DNA of 64,000 bases from Paenibacillus ginsengarvi (GCF_003626695.1 NZ_RBAH01000026.1:62001-126000); one strand, 5' to 3'; shown: positions 32,609 to 40,247, counted from the stretch's first letter. Translations and numbers: made by a program. Notes: a model not told the origin generated them from the sequence alone.

Positions 32609-32875
32609 CTATTTTTTTGAATAAATGATTTTTTTAATACTATCATTCGAAAGGCAGAATTGATCCGAGAGTTCATCGATCGTCATACCATTGGAATATT
32701 TTTCACGTATTGCTTCGTTTCTTTTGCTTAAAAGTTTTATACTTCCTGAATTTTCGCCCCATTTCTTCCGTGATCCTTCACGAGTTGGGACATAAACCAT
32801 GCTACCGTGGATATACTTCTGTATTTCCTTTAATAGTTCTTCCGGAAAAATGATATCGGCGTTTACATATTTCAT
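32609..32875 (-). CDS. CD3324 family helix-turn-helix protein
   Basis: 88 residues beginning MKYVNADIIFPEELLKEIQK, a hallmark opening of the CD3324 family of small clostridial proteins. It continues YIHGSMVYVPTREGSRKKWG, then a Mor/resolvase-like helix-turn-helix (GMTIDELSDQFCLSNDSIKK). It probably binds DNA; the targets are unknown. GGAGCAG precedes ATG 32875. It has its own terminator and lies in the AT-rich island, with a structured inverted-repeat element just upstream of its promoter region. Confidence 0.82.
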   Translation of the reverse strand: MKYVNADIIFPEELLKEIQKYIHGSMVYVPTREGSRKKWGENSGSIKLLSKRNEAIREKYSNGMTIDELSDQFCLSNDSIKKIIYSKK

Positions 32876-32915
32876 GATAGCTCTGCTCCTTATAATTTTA
32901 TTAAAAATTTAAGGT

Positions 32916-33025
32916 TGCAAAGTCTATCCTATAAACAAACATCGTAACACGCTGAAATGATGGCGGAAAATTTATTCCTGGCTCCATACAAACAACCGCC
33001 GTTGTTTATAGATCAAGACTTTGCA
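32916..33025. repeat. 110-bp inverted-repeat element (MITE-like or structured RNA)
   Basis: Left arm TGCAAAGTCT...ATAAACAA (32916-32925, 32931-32938) pairs with right arm TTGTTTAT...AGACTTTGCA (33002-33009, 33016-33025), 18 matched bases plus further CTAT/ATAG pairs. An alternative pairing exists: GCTCCAT (32981-32987) with ATGGAGC (33025-33031), around the inner hairpin AACAAC-CGCC-GTTGTT. It could be a miniature transposon or, on the minus strand, a folded leader of the CD3324-type gene. Confidence 0.6.
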
Positions 33026-33185
33026 TGGAGCTAATCGTTAAACTTCCCATATTGGAACTCCTTTCAAATTTGAAGTTATTGGGTCATTTTTCCATGTATT
33101 CGATATGAATCTACCTTATTCCTTCAGAGAAATGTAAAAGCAACAATTCATTAAGCATATCTGCCCCATTAGTTTAATGCCCTCG

Positions 33186-33205
33186 CCAGTCTAGTACTTT
33201 ATTTT
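33186..33205 (-). repeat. Right inverted repeat of the AT-rich island
   Basis: CCAGTCTAGTACTTTATTTT, inverted copy of 30761-30780 with one mismatch. The GC-rich chromosome resumes immediately after it. Confidence 0.7.
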
Positions 33206-33312
33206 CCCAGGACACTTGCCGCCCTTTCAAAAAAATTTCGCTGCCCATCCGCCCGCAAGTTATGGCAAAATGGGGGTGAACCGATTTCGTCACATAAACA
33301 GGGGGCTCCCGC

Positions 33313-33744
33313 ATGACAGTGCCAAACGAAAGAACGTATTCGATTACATACAAAACAAACGAGCCGGTTACTGCCGAAGCGCTGTCGGAGCTGTTCGAAG
33401 CTTCCGGCATCCGCCGACCGACCGGCGATTACGAGCGGCTTCAGCGGATGATCGATAATGCGGACGAGCTGTTTACGGCATGGGACGGCGAACGTCTGGT
33501 CGGCGCGATCCGAGCTGTTACGGACTATTCCTACTGCTGCTACATTTCCGATTTGGCCGTGGACCAAAACTACCAGGGACAGCACATCGGGAAACAGCTT
33601 GTTGGGATGCTGATCGACAAGCTCGGCGACGAGGAGGTTCAGTTCGTACTGACATCCGCACCGAAGGCAGTAGGCTTCTATGAGCAGATCGGATTCGAAA
33701 AAGCGGACAAGGCGTTCGTCTGGAAGCGGAAACGAAACCGCTAG
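33313..33744 (+). CDS. GNAT family N-acetyltransferase
   Basis: 143 residues. SDLAVDQNYQGQHIGKQLV is the acetyl-CoA loop (QGQHIG), followed by FVLTSAPKAVGFYEQIGFEK. The short single domain with an N-terminal ELFEASGIRRPT segment resembles YhbS/YjdJ-type GNATs of Bacillales. The start ATG 33313 follows GGGGGCTCCC. It is the first gene to the right of the AT-rich island and has normal GC-rich codon use, so it belongs to the chromosome rather than the island. Confidence 0.88.
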   Translation: MTVPNERTYSITYKTNEPVTAEALSELFEASGIRRPTGDYERLQRMIDNADELFTAWDGERLVGAIRAVTDYSYCCYISDLAVDQNYQGQHIGKQLVGMLIDKLGDEEVQFVLTSAPKAVGFYEQIGFEKADKAFVWKRKRNR

Positions 33745-33846
33745 CTTGCGCCCGCGCTGGCGGCTAGCAATCCAGAGCAAAAACGGCTAAAATTTGCATA
33801 ATAACGGAACATTTTTCAACCCAACCGCCCAGAGGAGATGATACGC

Positions 33847-34713
33847 ATGCGCCGTCTGCATATCCGGTACGATCACCAAATTCCGATCAACGCATTCGAA
33901 TGGACACCAAAAGCGGAAAAAGAACCGATGCACGTACACGAAAGTCTCGAGATCGGCGCCTGCGTTTCCGGCAAAGGGCGGTTCTTTTTCGGCGAGAAGA
34001 CGTACGAGGTCGGACCCGGCGATTTATTTGTCGTCAACCACCGCGAAGAGCATATAGCGGAGTCCGATCCAGAGCAGCCAAGCAGTTATATATTCGTCAA
34101 CTTCGATCCGGCGCTGCTGCTCGCCGAGGACGAAACGCTGCTGCTGCCGTTCGCCTACAGCCCCGAACGGTTTCAGAATCATATACCGGCGGGCAGCCCG
34201 GCCTCCGAAGAGCTGCTTCCGCTGATGCGGGATATTTATACCGAGCTGAAGGACAAGCGGGAAGGCTATCTGACGGCGGCCAAAAGCTCGATGCTTCGCG
34301 TCTGCGTGGTTATATTGAGACATTTTTCCGCAAGCCCCGGCCATCAGCTTCAGCATATGGAGAGCGAAACCCGCCGCAAGCTGGGCCAGGCGATCGCCTT
34401 CGTGGAGACGAACGGTTACGAGAATATCGGCCTGAAACAGCTCGCTAGCCATCTCGGCATGACTCCCTCGGGAGCGGCGCGGTTTTGGAAGCACGCGATG
34501 GGCTATGGCTTCCACCATTACGTAACGCAGCGCCGCATCCGCGAAGCGAAGAAAGCTTTGGCATCAACCGAGCGGCCGATAGCCGACATTTGCTTCGATT
34601 GCGGCTTTCAGAGCCTTGCGACCTTTTACCGTCTGTTCAAAACGCATGTCGGGGTGACCCCGCAGCAATACCGGAACGAGCATCCGCTGAGGGACATTTT
34701 TGAGAACGAATGA
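33847..34713 (+). CDS. AraC family transcriptional regulator
   Basis: 288 residues from ATG 33847 (GAGGAG 9 bp upstream; the ATG at 33838 sits against the ribosome site). N-terminal cupin: MHVHESLEIGACVSGKGRF and YEVGPGDLFVVNHREEH carry the usual His/Glu metal or sugar pocket. C-terminal double helix-turn-helix: LKQLASHLGMTPSGAARFWK and IADICFDCGFQSLATFYRLF. The ADP-ribosylglycohydrolase gene follows 75 bp downstream on the same strand and is the probable target or operon partner. Confidence 0.92.
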   Translation: MRRLHIRYDHQIPINAFEWTPKAEKEPMHVHESLEIGACVSGKGRFFFGEKTYEVGPGDLFVVNHREEHIAESDPEQPSSYIFVNFDPALLLAEDETLLLPFAYSPERFQNHIPAGSPASEELLPLMRDIYTELKDKREGYLTAAKSSMLRVCVVILRHFSASPGHQLQHMESETRRKLGQAIAFVETNGYENIGLKQLASHLGMTPSGAARFWKHAMGYGFHHYVTQRRIREAKKALASTERPIADICFDCGFQSLATFYRLFKTHVGVTPQQYRNEHPLRDIFENE

Positions 34714-34788
34714 CGCCAATATGAGAAGATGTTACCTGGTGCTTCTTATATAATGTAGGCCTACATGCATTGTACAAGGAGGATCTCC

Positions 34789-36192
34789 ATGCCCATACCT
34801 ACAACGAATACCGACCGTTTGCATGGACTCATTCGTCAAGAAATTACGCAGCGCAAGGAAGAGGGCTGCCGCGTGGAAGGCTTTGCGGAACGGCTGGCCG
34901 CTGCGGGGAAGCAGTATGACGCGCTGATGGACGTATATCGCGACTTGATGGAGCTGCCCGTCGCCCCTGACTTTCCGTATGCCGAGCCTTCGGATCTGGA
35001 GGCGATCCGCGCCGCGCGACCGGACGGGCCGAGAACGCTGCCGGACCCCGAATCGTGGGGAGAAGCGCAGTGGCGGGACAAATTTGCCGGAGCCTGGCTC
35101 GGCAGATGCGTCGGCTGCGCGCTCGGCAAGCCGTTCGAAACCGGGCCGTTCGTATACGGAACGGCTGACGCACCGCCGTGGAAGCACGTCTACCGCTGGC
35201 TGGAGGGAGCGGACGCCTGGCCGATTCGCGGCTACGTTCCGGCTCAGTCGCGCGCGGCGGACGAATACGGACTTGTGCTCAATCCGCAAGGCATGGACAG
35301 CACCAGGGAGCACATCCGGTTTATGGAGACGGACGACGACATCCGCTACCCGGTGTTGGCGCTGAAGCTGCTGGAGGAAAAAGGGCTCGACTTCGACGCC
35401 TGGGATATCGGCCGGATATGGCACCGGCATCTTCCTGTCTCGCTCACCTATACAGCCGAGCTGCAGGCATACGTCAACGCATGGACCATAGGCATACCCG
35501 CCAAGGGCGATCCCCTGTCTGCCGAGAAGCTCGAATGGGTGCGGACGCACCTGAATCCGTACCGCGAATGGATCGGCGCACAGATTCGCGCCGACGGGCT
35601 CGCCTACGCCGCCGCCGGCAAGCCGGAGCTTGCCGCCGAACTGGCGTGGAGAGACGCCTCGTTCTCTCACGTGAAAAACGGCGTCTACGGCGAAATGTTC
35701 GTCGCCGCGATGATCGCCGCCGCCTTCGTCACCGCAGACCCTGAGGAAATCGTGCGTATCGGGCTTAGCGAAATTCCGGCTTCGAGCCGGTTGGCGCACG
35801 CCGTCAAACAGGCGGTTGACATCGCCCGGACGGCGGACGATCCGCTGCAGCTGGCGGCTCGCCTTCATGAAGCGTTCGGCGAATACCACCCGATTCATAC
35901 GATTAACAATGCCGCACTAGTCGTCGCGGCGCTCGTGTACGGCAAAGGCGATTTCGAGCAATCGATCGGCATGGCCGTCCTTGGCGGCTGGGATACCGAC
36001 TGCAACGGCGCAACCGTCGGGTCGATCCTCGGCGCGGCGCTCGGAGCGAAACAGTTGCCGGAAAGCTGGACCGCACCGCTTCGCGATACGATGCATGCGG
36101 AAATTCCGGGCTTCCACCCGATCGCCATCTCGGAATGCGCCGCCCGCTCGTACGAGACGTTCCGGCGGCAACGCGCCGAACTGGGACACTGA
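34789..36192 (+). CDS. ADP-ribosylglycohydrolase family protein
   Basis: 467 residues from ATG 34789 with AAGGAGG 6 bp upstream. The two metal-binding motifs of the DraG/ARH fold are visible: AGAWLGRCVGCALGKPFE near residue 97 with METDDDIRYPVLA later, and GWDTDCNGATVGSILGAALG near residue 400, the paired Asp of the C-terminal site. The protein is longer than DraG (about 300) because of an N-terminal segment of about 90 residues. In Bacillales such long forms often sit in sugar-utilisation loci and may remove ADP-ribose or act on related N-glycosides; substrate is unknown. Preceded by a cupin AraC regulator. Confidence 0.9.
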   Translation: MPIPTTNTDRLHGLIRQEITQRKEEGCRVEGFAERLAAAGKQYDALMDVYRDLMELPVAPDFPYAEPSDLEAIRAARPDGPRTLPDPESWGEAQWRDKFAGAWLGRCVGCALGKPFETGPFVYGTADAPPWKHVYRWLEGADAWPIRGYVPAQSRAADEYGLVLNPQGMDSTREHIRFMETDDDIRYPVLALKLLEEKGLDFDAWDIGRIWHRHLPVSLTYTAELQAYVNAWTIGIPAKGDPLSAEKLEWVRTHLNPYREWIGAQIRADGLAYAAAGKPELAAELAWRDASFSHVKNGVYGEMFVAAMIAAAFVTADPEEIVRIGLSEIPASSRLAHAVKQAVDIARTADDPLQLAARLHEAFGEYHPIHTINNAALVVAALVYGKGDFEQSIGMAVLGGWDTDCNGATVGSILGAALGAKQLPESWTAPLRDTMHAEIPGFHPIAISECAARSYETFRRQRAELGH

Positions 36193-36505
36193 GCTTTTAA
36201 AGGAACAGTTAGTTCCGTTAAAAGCGGGAAAAGGGCTACCAAAACGACAATAGCGGAACCAATGGTTCCGCTATTGTCGTTAGTAGCCTTGTTTTCCGCT
36301 GCATTTTGCCTCTATAACGGAACTATCGCTTCCTCTATCGCGCTCGAATCCTCTTCTTGCCGGCCATAGCGGAAGCCGGACTTCCGCTAACCGTGACGAT
36401 ACGGCGGTCGTCGGGACGAACGAAGTCCGCCGAAGCCGGCATATCCGCTCGCGAGCCCATCCTGCAATCCAACTAACAAACGCTCGTCCATTCCGGCAAT
36501 ACCGA
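36193..36505. repeat. Cluster of TAGCGGAA-type intergenic hairpins
   Basis: Three kinds of unit are packed here. A perfect 18-bp stem with 3-nt loop at 36243-36281 contains TAGCGGAACC / GGTTCCGCTA. TAGCGGAAG-ccgga-CTTCCGCTA is at 36367-36389. An imperfect GGAAC/GTTCC hairpin flanked by TTTAA/TTAAA is near 36197-36222. GCTTCCTCTATCGC (36328-36341) is shared exactly with the second cluster at 57863-57876. No gene is present. The cluster lies between the convergent ends of the ADP-ribosylglycohydrolase and YdcF-type genes and may also terminate transcription. Confidence 0.75.
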
Positions 36506-37111
36506 TTACGGTTCGATCTCATAATCGGTCAACTGGCCTTTACTTACATACGTAATCAGCTTCCTGCATTCGTCGATGGCCCTTGTCCGCCCCGCTTCGC
36601 TTTTAAACCAGTTATCCCGTTTCGTATCTTTGTCGTCTACGGGGCAGTAAGTGTACTCGATGGATGGCGGCATATACGTCTTCAAGGTTAGCAAGCAGCG
36701 CCGCATATGATACGCGGTCGTCACGATCAGAATCCGGCGGATGTGCGCAAGACCGATATGGCGCTCCAGCACGTCCGAGGAAAACAGCACATTTTCCAGC
36801 GTATGCCTCGACTTCGTCTCGATCAAAATGTCCGTCTCGGGAATGCCGAGCCGTACGGCCTCCGCTTTCATCATCGCGGCCTCGACATCGGGCTGGCCCT
36901 CCCATCTGACGCCTCCCGAAAACAGCAGCAGCGGGGCGCGCTTCTCCCGGTACAGCCTAACGGCTTGCGGGAACCGGTACAGCATGCTTCGCTTGCTGCC
37001 GAAGACGAAGATGCAATCGCCGTCCGCTCCGTCGTCGTTCATCCGGTGGAACAGCAGCATATCGACATCATCCCTGCTCAAGCTTTCGCTATCCAACTCG
37101 GAAATCCGCAT
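36506..37111 (-). CDS. YdcF family protein (DUF218)
   Basis: 201 residues from ATG 37111, with GGAGGGAGGAG upstream (the reading from 37159 runs through that site). DUF218 motifs: CIFVFGSKRSMLYRFPQAV, LLLFSGGVRWEG, IPETDILIETKSRHTLENV and ILIVTTAYHMRRCLLTLK. No membrane anchor is present, unlike ElyC/SanA, so it is the soluble YdcF type, possibly SAM- or nucleotide-binding. Function is not established in the family. It is a single gene, convergent with the ADP-ribosylglycohydrolase. Confidence 0.88.
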   Translation of the reverse strand: MRISELDSESLSRDDVDMLLFHRMNDDGADGDCIFVFGSKRSMLYRFPQAVRLYREKRAPLLLFSGGVRWEGQPDVEAAMMKAEAVRLGIPETDILIETKSRHTLENVLFSSDVLERHIGLAHIRRILIVTTAYHMRRCLLTLKTYMPPSIEYTYCPVDDKDTKRDNWFKSEAGRTRAIDECRKLITYVSKGQLTDYEIEP

Positions 37112-37424
37112 AGGTGCTCCTCCCTCCAGTTTGATGCTGACGCTCTCTATGTTCTCCAATGCGGTTAATGTTTAGCTCCGTTAACAAGGATAGGATGACT
37201 TTAGGCCGTATCCGGGAGCGGCGGCAAAAAGCCCAGTGGTCACTGGCCCTTCGTATGCATAACAGGCGCTCGCTTCGGAAGACGGCTTTTTAACTTAAAA
37301 GCCGAGAAGTCCCCAACCTCTAAACTACGCTACTCACGTAGTGAGCGTGTAGGCGGGGGATGAATCGGTGCATTTCGTAATGTTCTTTGTTATCAAAAAT
37401 AGGAACATGCATTCCCTCTATTAT

Positions 37425-37451
37425 GGTATAATCTGGTTATGGGGGGGGGGG
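37425..37451 (+). promoter_or_regulatory. Extended -10 promoter and G11 tract ahead of tnpB
   Basis: TGGTATAAT (37424-37432 region) is an extended -10 box without a clear -35. It is followed within 10 bp by ATG and a run of eleven G (37441-37451). Transcription would start next to the G run, which also serves as the ribosome-site region of tnpB. Both ATG 37439 and ATG 37457 are in the tnpB frame only if the tract is 11 (or 11 plus or minus 3) bases long. Confidence 0.55.
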
Positions 37452-37456
37452 AGTGC

Positions 37457-38584
37457 ATGAATAAGGCTTATCGGTTCCGTATCTATCCTACACCTACGCA
37501 AGAGACGATGATTCGTAAAACATTTGGCTGTGTCCGGTTTCTCTACAATCAGATGTTGGCGGAACGTAAGGCCCCGTCCGAATGGGATCGAACGGATGCC
37601 GAGCGACCGAAGCGGCAAAAGTTTCGGACACCGGCAGCGTTCAAGACGGAGTTCCCCTGGCTTCGCGAAGTAGACAGCCTTGCCTTATGCAATGCGGAGC
37701 TGAACCTGAAGTCGGCTTTCCGGCATTTTTTCCGAGATAAGCGTACCGGATACCCGAAGTTCAAGAGCCGGAAAAATCCGGTGCAGAGCTACACGACCAA
37801 TAATCAGAAGGGGACCATACGCCTGGAAGCGGGTGGCAAACATGTCCGGATTCCGAAACTCGGCGAGATCCGAATCAAGCTCCACCGCCATATTCCAGAA
37901 AGCCATACCATCAAGTCGGCCACGATTAGCCGCAGTTCTAGCGGGAAATACCATATCTCCATCCTGACTTATTATGAGACCGAAGAAAAACCGATCTTCC
38001 CCCATCCTGACAAAGTACTCGGTTTGGACTATAGCTCTAAGGCCCTCTATATCGACCATAGGAATACATCTGCGGACTACCCGAAGTACCTCCGCAACAT
38101 GGAGATACGGCTGAAGAACGAACAGCGGGTGCTCTCCCGAAGAAAAACGGGTGGCTCCAACTGGCGCAAACAAAAGCTTCGGATCGCGCGTCTCCATGAG
38201 AAAGTAGCCAATCAGCGGAAAGACTTCCTGCATAAAGTAAGCAAACAGCTAGCCGAAACTTGGGAGGCCATCGTCGTGGAAGATCTGAATATGAAAGCCA
38301 TGTCGCAATCGTTATCCCTCGGAAAAGCAACGATGGATAACGGCAATGGCCTGTTCAGAACGTTCCTGGGCTATAAACTGGCCGATCGGGGAAAGCGTCT
38401 GGTTCGAATCGACAAATGGTTTCCCTCCAGCAAACGCTGCGGAGCCTGTAGCAAGATCAACAAGCTACTCACGCTGAAGGAACGCGTCTGGGTATGCGAG
38501 GGCTGCGGCCGTATCCACCTGAGGGATGCGAATGCAGCCGGGAACATAAGAGCCGAAGGATTGAGAATGTTAGGCTTGGCTTAG
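37457..38584 (+). CDS. tnpB: RNA-guided nuclease TnpB (IS200/IS605 accessory protein)
   Basis: 375 residues from ATG 37457. N-terminal OrfB helix-turn-helix region AYRFRIYPTPTQETMIRKTF; the RuvC triad is intact: Asp191 in VLGLDYSS, Glu275 in AIVVEDLNMK and Asp357 in HLRDANAAGNI. The zinc ribbon has CGAC (328-331) and CEGC (347-350). TnpB proteins cut DNA next to a transposon-adjacent motif using an RNA from the element's right end, which favours retention of the element. The full length and intact triad suggest an active protein. The G11 tract at the start region is unusual and could vary. Confidence 0.93.
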   Translation: MNKAYRFRIYPTPTQETMIRKTFGCVRFLYNQMLAERKAPSEWDRTDAERPKRQKFRTPAAFKTEFPWLREVDSLALCNAELNLKSAFRHFFRDKRTGYPKFKSRKNPVQSYTTNNQKGTIRLEAGGKHVRIPKLGEIRIKLHRHIPESHTIKSATISRSSSGKYHISILTYYETEEKPIFPHPDKVLGLDYSSKALYIDHRNTSADYPKYLRNMEIRLKNEQRVLSRRKTGGSNWRKQKLRIARLHEKVANQRKDFLHKVSKQLAETWEAIVVEDLNMKAMSQSLSLGKATMDNGNGLFRTFLGYKLADRGKRLVRIDKWFPSSKRCGACSKINKLLTLKERVWVCEGCGRIHLRDANAAGNIRAEGLRMLGLA

Positions 38585-38691
38585 AGGAATAGAGAACCGC
38601 CGGGCTGGCGGGGATAGCCCAGTAAGAATAACTGCGATTGCAGTTAAGTCCTGGGAAGCCCCCACTACTATAAGTGGTGGGAGCATGTCAC
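38585..38691 (+). ncRNA. Candidate omega-RNA (reRNA) scaffold at the right end of the tnpB element
   Basis: Directly after the tnpB stop, several stems are packed to the element end: CCGCCGGGCTGGCGG, AACTGCGATTGCAGTT and CCCCCACTACTATAAGTGGT with GGGAG. This is the layout of TnpB guide RNAs, whose 3' end runs past the element into the flank. The first flanking bases, TAGACTAAGTCATTCATCGG from 38692, would be the guide. The RNA probably begins inside the 3' part of tnpB. The rest of 38692-38857 holds no gene; TATACT at 38818-38823 may be the -10 of the Nudix gene. Confidence 0.6.
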
Positions 38692-38857
38692 TAGACTAAG
38701 TCATTCATCGGCCTAAGAAATGACTTTACAGAATGCGGCAGCATTTTTACTCTATTATAGTTGAACTAAACACATGGAACAGGCTTTCAGAACAGTAGTT
38801 CACCCTGTTTCCTCTAGTATACTAGATTTATCCAAAGTTGTTATGGAGGGATGCCTG

Positions 38858-39304
38858 ATGGATCGCTATGAATTTCGCGTGCGCGTTACCGGAGTGCTCA
38901 TCGAGAAGGAGCGGATTTTGCTCGTCAAGCAGCAAGTCGGAGACCGGGGCTGGTCGCTCCCGGGCGGAAAGGCGGAAGCCGGAGAAACGCTGGAGCAAGC
39001 TATCATCCGCGAACTTGCAGAAGAGACGGGCTTGAACGTGCAGGTAGAGAAACTGCTCTACCTATGCGACTTGCCGGAAGCCCGGCCGCCGATCCTGCAT
39101 GTGACGTTCCTGCTCCGGAAGCTATCCGGGGAGCTGCGGATGCCGACGGGCGAATTCGAAACGACGCCGATCGCCGACGTACGCATGGTGCCGGTTGCCG
39201 AGCTGGAGTTATACGGCTTCTCCCGGAAGTTTGCCGAGCTGGCGGCCAGCCGTTTCCCGGACGCAGGAACGTACCGCGGGCATAAAAGCGCCATCGGGCT
39301 GTAG
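38858..39304 (+). CDS. Nudix hydrolase
   Basis: 148 residues from ATG 38858, with GGAGGGATGCCTG upstream; a reading from 38774 lacks a ribosome site. Complete Nudix box GGKAEAGETLEQAIIRELAE then ETGLNV, preceded by VGDRGWSLPGG. The C-terminus (PDAGTYRGHKSAIGL) is that of Bacillales Nudix proteins of the MutT/ADP-ribose group. Substrate unknown. It is the first gene right of the tnpB element and is convergent with the ROK kinase. Confidence 0.9.
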   Translation: MDRYEFRVRVTGVLIEKERILLVKQQVGDRGWSLPGGKAEAGETLEQAIIRELAEETGLNVQVEKLLYLCDLPEARPPILHVTFLLRKLSGELRMPTGEFETTPIADVRMVPVAELELYGFSRKFAELAASRFPDAGTYRGHKSAIGL

Positions 39305-39330
39305 CGCTGCGCCGATGGCTTGAACGGACT

Positions 39331-39361
39331 GCGGCTGCCTGCGAGAAAGCACGGCAGCCGC
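39331..39361. terminator. Hairpin between convergent Nudix and ROK genes
   Basis: GCGGCTGCC / GGCAGCCGC (39331-39339 and 39353-39361), 9-bp perfect stem with 13-nt loop, followed by GTTATGTTT. The U tract is poor, so efficiency is uncertain. Confidence 0.5.
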
Positions 39362-39368
39362 GTTATGT

Positions 39369-40247
39369 TTATCGATGAAGCGCCTGCTGCGCCAGGAGCA
39401 GCGCCCCCGTCAGGCCGGCGTTATCCCCGAGTCCCGGGGGCACGATATAGGAATCCAGTTGCTCCTGTACGCGCGGATGGACGATATAACCGTTCAGCAG
39501 CTCGCTAAGCCGCTGCCGCACTGCGGGAAACAGATGCTCCTGCTTGCTTACGCCGCCGCCGATAATGATTTTGTGGGGCATCGCAATCAGAACGAAGTTC
39601 ATACAGGCCTGCGCCAAATAGTAAGCCTGTATTGCCCATGCCGGGTGATCCGCCGGCAGCTCGGCTGCCTTCGCGCCCCATCTCCGCTCCAGCGCGGGAC
39701 CAGCCGCCAGCCCTTCGAGACAATCCCCGTGATACGGACAACAACCGGCGAACGTATCGTCCGGATGCCGGCGGACGAGGATATGGCCCATCTCGGGATG
39801 CGTAAATCCGTTCATAATGCGTCCGTTCGAAACGAGGCCGGCGCCGATACCGGTGCCAACGGTTATGTACAAGCAGCCGGCCAGCTCCCGCGCCGCTCCA
39901 AGGGTTGCCTCGCCCAAAGCGGCTGCGTTAACGTCCAGATCGAAACCGGTCGGCACCGGAAATCGCTCCTTGAGTGCGCCGAGCAGATCGAAGTTCCCCC
40001 AATGCGGCTTCGGCGTGCTCGTAATGAATCCGTAGGTCGGACTATCCGGGTTCGGGTCGATCGGCCCGAACGAGCCGACACCGAGCGCGTCAAGCGATTT
40101 ATCCGCAAAATAGCCGCACACCCGGGCCATCGTTTCCTCCGGCACCGTCGTCGGAAAAGAGACTCTGTCGACGATGTGTCCGTCCGCGGTTCCGATACCG
40201 CATACAAATTTGGTCCCTCCGCCTTCAATCGCGCCCAAATATCCCAC
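39369..40247 (-). CDS. scrK: ROK family fructokinase
   Basis: 292 residues from GTG 40247 with GAGGAGAGGG upstream. N-terminal phosphate loop AIEGGGTKFVCGIG, catalytic Asp in GFDLDVNAAALGE, adenosine loop ITVGTGIGAGLV, and the ROK zinc site GHILVRRHPDDTFAGCCPYH then GDCLEGLAAGPA (His, Cys, Cys, Cys). The C-terminus IIIGGGVSKQEHLFP and PPGLGDNAGLTGALLLA match the ScrK/GmuE fructokinases of Bacillus. It phosphorylates fructose (possibly also mannose) in the cytosol. No sugar genes adjoin it directly; the alpha-glucan cluster begins 340 bp upstream on the same strand. Confidence 0.92.
   Translation of the reverse strand: MGYLGAIEGGGTKFVCGIGTADGHIVDRVSFPTTVPEETMARVCGYFADKSLDALGVGSFGPIDPNPDSPTYGFITSTPKPHWGNFDLLGALKERFPVPTGFDLDVNAAALGEATLGAARELAGCLYITVGTGIGAGLVSNGRIMNGFTHPEMGHILVRRHPDDTFAGCCPYHGDCLEGLAAGPALERRWGAKAAELPADHPAWAIQAYYLAQACMNFVLIAMPHKIIIGGGVSKQEHLFPAVRQRLSELLNGYIVHPRVQEQLDSYIVPPGLGDNAGLTGALLLAQQALHR

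Larger units (their letters stand above)
30761..33205. mobile_element. AT-rich island bounded by 20-bp inverted repeats
   Basis: The left end AAAATAAAGTATTAGACTGG (30761-30780) and the right end CCAGTCTAGTACTTTATTTT (33186-33205) are inverted copies with 19 of 20 matches. Between them the DNA is visibly AT-rich with different codon use (AAA, TTT, ATA common), while both flanks are GC-rich. The cargo is a PlsY-like acyltransferase, a GNAT and a CD3324-type HTH protein, all on the minus strand. No transposase or recombinase is present, so this would be a non-autonomous or decayed element. A third related copy, AAAATAAAGTCCTAGACTG, is at 30816-30834. The island reading is inference from repeats plus composition. 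Confidence 0.55.
32876..33312. other. Gene-free stretch between the CD3324-type gene and the next GNAT
   Basis: 437 bp with no gene. It contains the 110-bp inverted-repeat element (32916-33025) and the right inverted repeat of the island (33186-33205). Composition is AT-rich up to about 33180 and then turns GC-rich. An AT-rich run at about 32890-32910 could supply the CD3324 promoter. Confidence 0.6.
37283..38691 (+). mobile_element. IS200/IS605-family element with tnpB only (IS1341-type)
   Basis: The tnpB gene is flanked by the folded ends expected of this family. Left: a CGGCTTTT-taactt-AAAAGCCG hairpin (37283-37304), then GTCCCCAACCT...AGGCGGGGGA (about 37309-37360). Right: GCCCCCACTAC-tataa-GTGGTGGGAGC followed by ATGTCAC (38658-38691). 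There are no terminal inverted repeats of the DDE type, and no Y1 transposase tnpA is present, so movement would need TnpA in trans. The exact left boundary is uncertain by some tens of bases; the rest of 37112-37282 shows nothing recognisable. Confidence 0.75.

Noticed and set aside
37439..37459. Start of tnpB at ATG 37439 giving an MGGGEC leader
   Set aside because: ATG 37457 begins with the family's normal N-terminus (MNKAYRFRIYPT); the upstream codons are just the G run. Kept only as a possible slippage effect.
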